A stretch of DNA of 64,000 nucleotides from a virus, in IMG/VR virus record IMGVR_UViG_3300047388_000292, positions 34,428 to 98,427 of that record; one strand, given 5' to 3'. Shown here piece by piece: positions 58,160 through 64,000 of this stretch (the first letter of the stretch is position 1; each line of letters begins with the position of its first letter). The translations under genes were made by a program, and so were the position numbers. Under the pieces are notes generated by a model that worked only from the letters and a program-made list of their open reading frames with translations, was not told the DNA's origin and did no database searches.

Positions 58160-58932
58160 ACCTTCTGGTACTCCGGAACCCACGATCCATCTACATCGAG
58201 ATTGAAATCCTGGAAAAGCAGCGGAGCCTCTTGCTGCATGATGTATCCAACCCTCTCGAAGACAAACCGAATCTCTTCCTCGGCTCCCGCTGCCGTGCGC
58301 GCAGCAATCACATGACGAAGGGTCCGAATGTTTGCCGTCCAGACCATGCCAGTGGAGAGACCAAGAGGAGCCAGCCGACGCAGCGCAGACGTAACTTCCT
58401 TCTTGACGTGGAATGGCACGCCATCATCATCCAGACCCAGCTTGTCTGCAGCCTCGATCTGGAATTCCTCCAACCTCTCCACCATACTGATGACGGATTG
58501 ACGCATCGGCTCCAACCCTGGCGGTACACGGAACCCAAGCTCAGTCAAGCGCACATACCGCAGAGACTCCTGACTGATTGCCACACCAGCACGATGACGG
58601 ACAAGCTCGTGCGTAAATACCCTCGAGACATTGTGGAAGATGAAGGTGTAATAGGCATGTTCAAGAACGCTGCCGTGACGAGACTTGAGCAAGTTATCGA
58701 AGTACTCCCGCTGGTCCGTGCGAATCTTCGTAACGTTCTTGTTGAGGCCCGGCTTCCACGAGCGATAGCAGTAACGCCCACAGAACTCAACCAACGACTC
58801 TGCATCCTTCTCATCGTGCGTACCGCTATCAAGCCAGTCCTCTCCACCGACCAACTCCAAGTACTCAATAACAGCATCCCAGATCAACGCAGGACGTGCG
58901 ATCAAATAAACCTTTGGCTCTGTCTCAATCAT
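58156..58932 (-). CDS. thyX: Flavin-dependent thymidylate synthase ThyX, 258 aa
   Basis: The ThyX signature R-H-R-x7-S is present: R-H-R at 112-114 and Ser123 in R-H-R-A-G-V-A-I-S-Q-E-S. Other family features are H-G-S-V-L-E-H at 86-92 and R-H-V-I-A-A-R-T near the C-terminus. It methylates dUMP using FAD and methylene-folate. With dcd and a DUF1599 gene alongside, it forms a thymidylate-supply cluster. Confidence 0.88.
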   Translation of the reverse strand: MIETEPKVYLIARPALIWDAVIEYLELVGGEDWLDSGTHDEKDAESLVEFCGRYCYRSWKPGLNKNVTKIRTDQREYFDNLLKSRHGSVLEHAYYTFIFHNVSRVFTHELVRHRAGVAISQESLRYVRLTELGFRVPPGLEPMRQSVISMVERLEEFQIEAADKLGLDDDGVPFHVKKEVTSALRRLAPLGLSTGMVWTANIRTLRHVIAARTAAGAEEEIRFVFERVGYIMQQEAPLLFQDFNLDVDGSWVPEYQKV

Positions 58933-59270
58933 ACGAATGGCCGTCCAGTCGATACCGGAAGAGCTTCTTCACGCTTCTCCGTCACGAGTCCGAGCAACAG
59001 GAACCCATAAAGGATCAGATCGTGGATGCGTCCCTCGATCGGCTCTGATTGCACGTCGCCCTCGCGCACGTAGGTCATGATCGAACGCCAATGCTTGCCA
59101 GCATGCACACTCCAAATCTGTTCTGGAGTCACACCAGACTCGGCACCCTGCTCCTTGAAATTTGCAAGCGCATCATCATCGCCTGCATAGTCGTGCCCCT
59201 TCCTCGTGTTTGTCTCGAGCAAACTCTCGAACTCATTCTTCATAAGTTCCTGAAACTGATCTCTGCGCAT
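58929..59270 (-). CDS. DUF1599/Nmad1-like protein, 113 aa
   Basis: K-G-H-D-Y-A-G-D-D-D-A-L-A-N-F-K, then G-K-H-W-R-S-I-M-T-Y and D-L-I-L-Y-G-F-L-L fit the DUF1599 pattern (K..DYA....NF; K..R; DL..Y). The family is linked by some authors to nucleotide modification; activity is not established. It is coupled to thyX (ATGA). Confidence 0.6.
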   Translation of the reverse strand: MRRDQFQELMKNEFESLLETNTRKGHDYAGDDDALANFKEQGAESGVTPEQIWSVHAGKHWRSIMTYVREGDVQSEPIEGRIHDLILYGFLLLGLVTEKREEALPVSTGRPFV

Positions 59271-59272
59271 AT

Positions 59273-60226
59273 CTACGCCACGTTCGGCGGAGGAATGGGT
59301 GGCATAGACGCATGCATGGGTTGAGCGCCTTGCTCAAACGGATTCACCCCGCCCACCTGCGGAACCGCCGGCACCAGAGTCGGAATTGACGGCGGCATCC
59401 CCGGCATCCCGCCTCTCATAAATGTCTCCTGGGGCCCGGAAGTCGCGACGTTTCCAGAGAGGATCTTCTGAATGTTCTCAAGTGGCTCTGGAGTGATGAA
59501 GGGCTCAAGGTCATACTTCGCCGCCGCCAGTGCCATGTCCGTCGCGCTCATCGGCTGCGAAACGTTGTTGACGTCGTATGGCTCGACAAAATACGCGGTG
59601 TCCTGCATTGTCGAGCCCTGCCGGCGAACAGTGAAGTCACAAGACATCAACCCACGGTATGTCGAGTCCTTAGACATCAACTCCTGGAAGACAGTATTCG
59701 AACACTTCCAGAGGAAGACCCCGTCGGCGTAGCCAGTGATGATCTTTGCCTTCGTCTGGGGATCGGTCTCCGGGAGTCCCTGCTGCGAGCGCTTGTAGAC
59801 CGGCGCGAGACTGTAGGTCAGATATGGCGACAGTTGCTGAGCCATCCTCTGCTGATTCTGAGCAAGGATCTGCTGATTGACCTGTTGGATCGGCGCACCA
59901 CCCCGCCAGATGACGTTGACGAATCCCTTCGTCGAGCGACTCCTGATCTCTTTATCTTCGTGAGAGCACATCGGACAAGGAGTCCCATCGTCCTGCTGGT
60001 CGAGACAGAGAACGTCATTCGGATACTTCGAGCTTCCGTACTGGACTCGATGGGAAGCTGCATACGCGAGCTCCTCTCCCTGCTCGAGAAAACGGACCAC
60101 GGCGATCTGTCCTGAATTCAGCGTGAAGAAATCCGCTCGTGGTCCAAATGACGAAAGCGCTTGTTCTCTACGCTGCTCCACCGCCACAGCGTGCCGAGTA
60201 AATGATGCAGTGCCCCTCGGGGACAT
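59273..60226 (-). CDS. ssDNA-binding-like phage protein, 317 aa
   Basis: A basic start, then F-F-T-L-N-S-G-Q-I-A-V-V-R-F-L-E, H-R-V-Q-Y and C-L-D..C-P-M-C-S-H: the arrangement of gp32-type phage ssDNA-binding proteins (OB core with a zinc module). The last 70 residues are Pro/Gly/Met-rich and probably disordered. Lying between primase and nucleotide genes, it fits the replication module. The family call is by pattern only. Confidence 0.6.
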   Translation of the reverse strand: MSPRGTASFTRHAVAVEQRREQALSSFGPRADFFTLNSGQIAVVRFLEQGEELAYAASHRVQYGSSKYPNDVLCLDQQDDGTPCPMCSHEDKEIRSRSTKGFVNVIWRGGAPIQQVNQQILAQNQQRMAQQLSPYLTYSLAPVYKRSQQGLPETDPQTKAKIITGYADGVFLWKCSNTVFQELMSKDSTYRGLMSCDFTVRRQGSTMQDTAYFVEPYDVNNVSQPMSATDMALAAAKYDLEPFITPEPLENIQKILSGNVATSGPQETFMRGGMPGMPPSIPTLVPAVPQVGGVNPFEQGAQPMHASMPPIPPPNVA

Positions 60227-60313
60227 ATATTCGTCTCCTACACTCGTTGAAGTGCCTCGCCGACCGAGGCTCCTGGTTTTTGCTGAGGTCCAGCGACCTC
60301 TTGTACTACGTTA

Positions 60314-61330
60314 TCAGATAGGTACAACAGTAATCGAGAGCGCTGGTACCACGCCCTCCACCAATTCCTCAATCTCCTCAGCACTCAACTCCGCGGCGTC
60401 TCCCTTAGCACCTACGACTACAGACACGGGCATATATGGAGAGAGCATCTCGATCGCCTTCTGACGACCTCTCACCCCAGCCGAGTCTTCATCGAAATAG
60501 ACGACAACGCTTCCGCACCGCTCAACAATCAATGCTCGTTGAGTCTCAGAGAACTCTGAGCCGGCGACTCCTACCGCAAAGATATGCGGAGTCTTCTGCG
60601 ACATCGCTACAACATTGAGTTCTCCCTCAACGATCACTACTTTCGACATCCACGGAACTCGATTCAGACCATAGACATGCTTTGACTTATGATACGGATC
60701 AAAGCCATAGCGAGGAATGTCGCTTCTCCGCGCGTCTCCCAATATCAGATAGCGCGGCTCTTTGTTCCCAAATGTTCGCGCCTTGAAACCCACAAGCGTT
60801 CCCATAACATTCCTCACTGGTATCGCAACACGCCCTGAAATGGGATCAAAACCGATCTCCCAATCGTCAAGCACCTCTCGCTCAAACCCACGTCCACGCA
60901 TATAAGAAATCGATGTTCGTCCCTCAGAGTTCATCCGCCACGATTTCATGAAGAACTCAACCCAAGACTCTGTGGGCAATACCCTCCCATCCGGCATCGT
61001 CGCCCTGATCGGCGTGAGGTTCCGCTTGACCTCCTGCTCGAGCTCACCAATCGCCTCAGTGGGACCAGATCCATATCGACGATCGATATGCCCTCGAGCC
61101 TCTGCATTCGTCATTCCGCGAAGTTGCGCGAGGAAAGAGATCGCATTCCCCGTAGCGTGACAAGTCGAACAGATAAAGAGCGTCGTCTTCAAATGCATCC
61201 GCGCCGATGGATGTCGATCATTCCCGTGAAGTGGGCAATGCATCAAGATGTTCTCGCCACTCACGCCGGCGGTCTGAACACCGAGCGCTGAAAGGAAATC
61301 TCGCACATCAACCCGCGAAAAGTCAGTCAT
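60314..61330 (-). CDS. DnaG-type primase, 338 aa
   Basis: TGATG overlap sets the start at 61330. CHC2 zinc finger: C-P-L-H (Cys32, His35) and C-S-T-C (Cys54, Cys57). TOPRIM: V-V-I-V-E-G-E (Glu235) and V-V-V-Y-F-D-E-D-S-A-G (Asp280, Asp282). There is no helicase-binding domain, so it is shorter than bacterial DnaG. Its first 16 codons are also found in a truncated copy at 61.7-61.8 kb. Confidence 0.82.
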   Translation of the reverse strand: MTDFSRVDVRDFLSALGVQTAGVSGENILMHCPLHGNDRHPSARMHLKTTLFICSTCHATGNAISFLAQLRGMTNAEARGHIDRRYGSGPTEAIGELEQEVKRNLTPIRATMPDGRVLPTESWVEFFMKSWRMNSEGRTSISYMRGRGFEREVLDDWEIGFDPISGRVAIPVRNVMGTLVGFKARTFGNKEPRYLILGDARRSDIPRYGFDPYHKSKHVYGLNRVPWMSKVVIVEGELNVVAMSQKTPHIFAVGVAGSEFSETQRALIVERCGSVVVYFDEDSAGVRGRQKAIEMLSPYMPVSVVVGAKGDAAELSAEEIEELVEGVVPALSITVVPI

Positions 61331-61474
61331 CACCCCTCCTCAACAGGGCCTCGCAGCTCAGCCGCGACACGCTCGCCCTCCTCACGGGACGTGATGCGCC
61401 AGCGAATCCCATCGGCGCAGCCCGCTTTGATCGCCGCCGTGTCATCGGAGATGTAGACCACATCGAGGATCGTG
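61281..61474. repeat. Direct repeat copy A (primase 5' end plus small gene)
   Basis: This segment is matched at 61737-61951 with scattered substitutions and a small insertion. It holds the first codons of the primase and most of the 52-residue gene. The two copies lie about 456 bases apart in the same orientation. Confidence 0.7.
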
Positions 61475-61488
61475 GGTAGCGCGTTCAT
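61330..61488 (-). CDS. Small protein, 52 aa, paralogue of the gene at 61783-61968
   Basis: The sequence I-L-D-V-V-Y-I-S-D-x-x-A-A-I-K-A-G-C is shared with the second copy, as is I-R-W-R-I-T-S-R-E-E-G-E-R-V-A-A-E-L. Coupled to the primase by TGATG. Alpha/beta-like; unassigned. Confidence 0.55.
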   Translation of the reverse strand: MNALPTILDVVYISDDTAAIKAGCADGIRWRITSREEGERVAAELRGPVEEG

Positions 61489-61700
61489 CGCCCCGCCTCT
61501 CCGGGAACGAGAGCCGTCCAGGGTTCCATATCCTTCTCAACCCGCTCGGACTGCTGCCGGTCGAAAGGACGCGCAAAGTAGGCAGCGTGCTCGTCGCAGA
61601 CTTCGTAGTGGACGGTGTTCTGCTTAGTGCTGAACCATGAGCCCACGTCGAACGCTTGCGTCGCGGGGCGCCTGCACTTCCGATGTGCACATGCTCTCAT
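61485..61700 (-). CDS. Small Cys/His-containing protein, 71 aa
   Basis: C-A-H-R-K-C-R-R-P-A-T then V-C-D-E-H-A-A-Y-F-A-R-P is a zinc-finger-like layout common in small actinophage proteins. It ends V-P-G-E-A-G-R, one of several genes here with that same C-terminus. It lies between the two halves of the tandem duplication. Confidence 0.55.
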   Translation of the reverse strand: MRACAHRKCRRPATQAFDVGSWFSTKQNTVHYEVCDEHAAYFARPFDRQQSERVEKDMEPWTALVPGEAGR

Positions 61701-61786
61701 CAAGACGCCTCGCCGGGACTGAAGCGGCGGAACGGGCCGAGCGCTGAAAGGAAATCTCGCACATCAACCCGCGAAAAATCAGTCAT
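61700..61786 (-). pseudogene. Truncated primase remnant, 28 codons
   Basis: The first 16 codons (M-T-D-F-S-R-V-D-V-R-D-F-L-S-A-L) match the primase N-terminus, then it turns into G-P-F-R-R-F-S-P-G-E-A-S and stops. It is a by-product of the tandem duplication, but its stop and start still form TGATG/ATGA junctions with its neighbours. Confidence 0.65.
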
Positions 61787-61951
61787 CGCCCATCCTCAAC
61801 AGGATCTCGAAGCTCCGCAGCAAGCTCAGCCGCGACACGCTCGCCCTCCTCACGGGACGTGATGCGCCAGCGGATTCCATCGCTGCAACCCGCTTTGATA
61901 GCTGCACGAGCATCGGAGATATAAACCACGTCAAGAATTACTGGTCCCACG
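61737..61951. repeat. Direct repeat copy B (primase remnant plus small gene)
   Basis: Second copy of the segment at 61281-61474, with a 15-base insertion within the small gene's 3' part and several substitutions. The divergence is light, so the duplication is fairly recent. Confidence 0.7.
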
Positions 61952-61968
61952 ACTTGCCTGCCTCTCAT
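61783..61968 (-). CDS. Small protein, 61 aa, paralogue of the gene at 61330-61488
   Basis: Most positions match the 52-residue paralogue, with a repeated A-A-E-L near the C-terminus and a different N-terminus (M-R-G-R-Q-V-V-G-P-V). The function is unknown. Confidence 0.5.
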   Translation of the reverse strand: MRGRQVVGPVILDVVYISDARAAIKAGCSDGIRWRITSREEGERVAAELAAELRDPVEDGR

Positions 61969-62248
61969 AGATCAAACACATGTTCGCCCCCTGAGAAATA
62001 GGAGGGTGCCCCACCCAAAAAACTCCCATCCGTGCACAGCTTCCGAGAAACCCCTGCATCTCAGTGCAGCCCGGTGCAGTTGGCTGAGCAGGAAAAACTC
62101 CAGCATCTGCGCAGTTTGCAGCCCCATGCAGCTCTACCAGAGCAGTGCCCCCGGCAGGTCTGATCGACATGAAAGTCTCTGGAAATACAAACAATTCTTC
62201 TTGTGGTTCCCTCCCAAATTCCTCCCATAGCTCTTCTGTATATAGCAA
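61931..62248 (-). CDS. Possible protein, 105 aa (start uncertain)
   Basis: TTG or internal ATG start; the part from M-S-I-R-P-A-G-G-T-A-L-V-E-L reads like protein with four Cys. A competing frame (ATG 62255, ATGA-coupled) gives an Arg/Cys-rich product that looks less natural. It overlaps the next gene by 38 bases. This stretch may also be non-coding. Confidence 0.3.
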   Translation of the reverse strand: MLYTEELWEEFGREPQEELFVFPETFMSIRPAGGTALVELHGAANCADAGVFPAQPTAPGCTEMQGFLGSCARMGVFWVGHPPISQGANMCLIYERQASRGTSNS

Positions 62249-62251
62249 CGA

Positions 62252-62452
62252 TCATCGGAGACCCATCGCAAGGTCCAACGCCGACTCGAATTCGTCCACA
62301 TCAAGTCGGCCAGCCAAGTAATGCTCCGTCAACCGCTCAACCGCATCAGGTGCCGAGTAACGTCTCCGGTTCCACTCCGCGGCCAACTGCTGCCAACTGG
62401 CCAGGACCCAGACAACGCAGACGACCATCACAAACACGACTATCTCAATCAT
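62252..62452 (-). CDS. Membrane protein with DUF1707/SHOCT-like tail, 66 aa
   Basis: One membrane span (I-V-V-F-V-M-V-V-C-V-V-W-V-L-A) is followed by A-P-D-A-V-E-R-L-T-E-H-Y-L-A-G-R-L-D-V-D-E-F-E, which matches the short DUF1707/SHOCT pattern ('L..A...GRLD..EF..R'). The function is unknown. The ATG is part of a repeated junction sequence. Confidence 0.55.
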   Translation of the reverse strand: MIEIVVFVMVVCVVWVLASWQQLAAEWNRRRYSAPDAVERLTEHYLAGRLDVDEFESALDLAMGLR

Positions 62453-62691
62453 CGCCCCGCCTTGTCGGGAACGCTCGCAATCGCCTTCAGCTCATCGAGT
62501 GTGTAGCCAAACCAAAGATCCACGCCACGATCAACGCAGTGATGCGGCCAAGGCCCCTCAACATGCCAGCCACGGATTTCCCATCGGCCATCGGAATGTC
62601 GAAGCACAAGCCCGGAACTAATAACCGTGTTCGGAGGATCGTCGGGCCGATGAAGGCCCTCGGGACGCGGAACTGTGTGCGGAAGAGTCAT
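62449..62691 (-). CDS. Unknown small protein, 80 aa
   Basis: Trp/His-rich middle (W-E-I-R-G-W-H-V-E-G-P-W-P-H-H-C). It ends S-V-P-D-K-A-G-R, encoded by a copy of the repeated junction. Unassigned. Confidence 0.5.
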   Translation of the reverse strand: MTLPHTVPRPEGLHRPDDPPNTVISSGLVLRHSDGRWEIRGWHVEGPWPHHCVDRGVDLWFGYTLDELKAIASVPDKAGR

Positions 62692-62879
62692 CGCCCCGCC
62701 TCGCCGGGAACGCTCGGGGAAGGGCGAAGAGTCCGAAACCCGTTCACACTGAGCCTCCCGGCGTCGCAGTTCGGATTCCAGCAGTAGCCCGCCCAGAGCC
62801 CGAGCGGACTACCGTAGACGACCGAGTAGGGGGCGAACCTCAGCCACCATCGGCACTTGGGACAACGGGCCCCGCTCAT
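62688..62879 (-). CDS. Small zinc-binding-like protein, 63 aa
   Basis: Start at the ATG at 62879; the longer frame to 63038 lies over another gene. C-P-K-C-R-W-W-L and C-W-N-P-N-C form a zinc pair. It ends S-V-P-G-E-A-G-R from the junction repeat. Confidence 0.55.
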   Translation of the reverse strand: MSGARCPKCRWWLRFAPYSVVYGSPLGLWAGYCWNPNCDAGRLSVNGFRTLRPSPSVPGEAGR

Positions 62880-62916
62880 CGCCCCGCCTCGCCGGAAACA
62901 ACCTTCGGTGACCAGC

Positions 62917-63096
62917 TCATCGCAGCCACCCAAAGACTCGCCCGACCACCCGCTCAATCCGCGATGGTCGCCGTATATACGCCGTGCCGCCACGCACGAG
63001 CCAGACATAGAAGCAACCGCGCGTCCCGCTGATGACAATCCGATACTCGCGAGACGCCGCCGGAAGCGGCACGCTCGTGCTAAGCGAATTCCTCAT
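62917..63096 (-). CDS. Small basic protein, 59 aa
   Basis: ATGA-coupled to the integrase stop. Basic and beta-like (E-Y-R-I-V-I-S-G-T-R-G-C-F-Y-V-W-L-V). Followed by a 14-codon open frame (62920-62876) that again ends G-E-A-G-R. Unassigned. Confidence 0.5.
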   Translation of the reverse strand: MRNSLSTSVPLPAASREYRIVISGTRGCFYVWLVRGGTAYIRRPSRIERVVGRVFGWLR

Positions 63097-64000
63097 CGCC
63101 CCGCCTCGCCAAGCACATCTAGTTCCACCTGCTCTACTACCTCGGGCTGCTCGAATGCCGCCCGGATCCGATCTCGAGAACGATCCTTGTAGAGATGAAT
63201 ATAGACCCGCTGACAGACTTCCTCGGAGTTCCCTAGTTGCTCAGCAATGTCTCGGGCCGTCATCCCTCGATCAGCCAACAACGACCCGCAATAGTGACGG
63301 AGCTCATAGAAGTCAAGATGATCTTGTGGATCTTCCTCAAGCCTCTTCGGCAACCAGTGAGTCTTGGGAAGCTCACGCTCGAACGCATCGCGGACAGGGC
63401 GCCAGTAGTAGCCCCAAGATCCTTTCGAAAATGACTTCCCCGTCGGCGTCGTGAAGAGCCACTCAACATGCTGCACCGGCATCGATCGAATCGCATCGGC
63501 AGCCTGCGTCGGCATCACGATCAATCGCTTGCGCTTGGTCTTGGGAAGCTTGAGCCCATCCTTCCGGAGCTGACGCTCAACGTTGACGGTGCCGGCGGCG
63601 AAGTCGAGATCATCATGACGCATCCCGGCGAGCTCTCCCGGCCGGCATCCAGTCCAAGCGGCAAACAGGATCATCGCCCTGAATGTGGACCCGAAGAGCA
63701 CACCGTGAACCTCGACTGAAATATCCCCTAAACGCCGTACCTCGACCTCCGTGAGAGGCGTAATGTCCTGTCTTCCTTTCCCCTCATGGACGAGCATCGC
63801 AAACGGGTTGCCAGCACGATAGCCCTCCATGTAGCGGATCGCGTCGTTGTACATCGCACTGACGGTCTTAGCGACATGGGGTCGATACTCCGCAACTCTT
63901 CGAGCCTCAGCCTTCATGATCCGATCTGGCCTACGATCGCCAAACTCCTCGAGAAACAGACGTAAGTTCGCTGCGTGATAGTCGCACGTAGTCTGCTCTG
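63093..64000 (-). CDS. int: Tyrosine integrase, 5' end cut by the window edge (302 codons seen)
   Basis: The frame stays open to the edge; the SAM-like DNA-binding part (D-Y-H-A-A-N-L-R-L-F-L-E-E-F-G-D-R) is incomplete. Catalytic signs: Arg in T-G-C-R-P-G-E-L, K-T-K-R-K-R strand, E-L-R-H-Y-C-G-S-L-L (HxxRH variant where the first His is replaced by Phe/Tyr region), and a C-terminal Tyr in V-Y-I-H-L. It ends L-G-E-A-G-R from the junction repeat. This marks a temperate phage or prophage. No attP core could be identified. Confidence 0.85.
   Translation of the reverse strand, partial: EQTTCDYHAANLRLFLEEFGDRRPDRIMKAEARRVAEYRPHVAKTVSAMYNDAIRYMEGYRAGNPFAMLVHEGKGRQDITPLTEVEVRRLGDISVEVHGVLFGSTFRAMILFAAWTGCRPGELAGMRHDDLDFAAGTVNVERQLRKDGLKLPKTKRKRLIVMPTQAADAIRSMPVQHVEWLFTTPTGKSFSKGSWGYYWRPVRDAFERELPKTHWLPKRLEEDPQDHLDFYELRHYCGSLLADRGMTARDIAEQLGNSEEVCQRVYIHLYKDRSRDRIRAAFEQPEVVEQVELDVLGEAGR

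Larger units (their letters stand above)
61485..63117 (-). repeat. Repeated gene-junction sequence, six copies (61485, 61700, 62449, 62688, 62876, 63093)
   Basis: Each copy starts at a stop codon and reads, on the plus strand, TCATCGCCCCGCCTCGCCGG with small changes. On the coding strand it encodes the end of one gene (..G-E-A-G-R-stop), supplies GGCGGGGCG just ahead of, and contains, the next ATG. The coordinates span the set of copies, not a continuous repeat. Confidence 0.7.

Noticed and set aside
62061-62255. A 64-codon frame with an ATGA-type start
   Set aside because: The product is Arg/Cys-rich in a way typical of a wrong frame; the alternative frame (61931-62248) reads more like protein, though it too is weak.
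1-64000. CRISPR arrays, insertion sequences and rRNA genes
   Set aside because: No regularly spaced identical repeats, transposase motifs or rRNA-like stretches were seen; the mobile elements present are homing endonucleases and an intein.

Overview
The window is about 64 kb of a temperate, tailed, double-stranded DNA phage or prophage. It runs off both ends: a head/tail-region gene is cut at position 1 and a tyrosine integrase is cut at position 64000. The host is most likely a high-GC actinobacterium. The evidence is ThyX-type thymidylate synthesis, actinophage-style structural genes, many GTG and TTG starts, and an adhesin at 4.9-6.7 kb whose Ig-like domain (F-S-S-D-E-P-G-A-T-F-x-C-S-L-D-G type) is, from memory, typical of Solirubrobacterales/Thermoleophilia proteins. 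No tape-measure gene is visible, so the tail genes probably lie to the left of the window.

Layout. Most genes are leftward (minus strand) and tightly coupled by ATGA or TGATG overlaps. Reading in the direction of transcription from the right end: integrase; a string of very small genes joined by a repeated junction sequence; primase; an ssDNA-binding-like protein; a DUF1599-like protein; thyX; dCTP deaminase; an HNH endonuclease lodged at the 5' end of dnaE; DNA polymerase III alpha; RecA; another HNH; a RecB/Cas4-like nuclease; small genes; an endonuclease-VII-like HNH; terminase small and large subunits; a portal-MuF fusion interrupted by an intein; an HTH protein fused to a class II ribonucleotide reductase C-terminal domain; a lysis region (GH25-like lipoprotein, holin-like and DUF1003-like membrane proteins); a papain-like protease; and small membrane or structural proteins down to 32.7 kb.

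A block of about 37 small genes on the plus strand (20.8-32.7 kb) then interrupts the structural order. It carries an FtsK/SpoIIIE-like ATPase, a GT-A-like glycosyltransferase and a patatin-like phospholipase. Left of a divergent intergenic region (20.1-20.8 kb) the leftward genes resume. They comprise small regulators (RHH and LuxR-type HTH), LAGLIDADG and HNH endonucleases, and a capsid protease/scaffold with an in-frame internal start. A decoration-like protein, the E-type major capsid protein and a set of virion surface proteins follow, including a 691-residue protein built from thirty 20-residue repeats.

How the genes work together. The right arm supplies integration and replication (primase, DnaE-type polymerase, RecA, ssDNA-binding-like protein, nuclease) and nucleotide metabolism (ThyX, Dcd). 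The centre and left supply packaging, head assembly, host surface interaction and lysis. At least five endonuclease-type genes or domains sit inside or between essential genes, so homing has shaped the genome strongly.

The most unusual spot is 56.92-57.63 kb. There the first codons of dnaE occur twice: once fused to an HNH endonuclease, and once, recoded almost entirely with synonymous codons, at the true dnaE start. The second copy is followed by a CTC TGA that needs a +1 shift to join the polymerase frame. Functional calls rest on motifs read by eye; no database search was possible.
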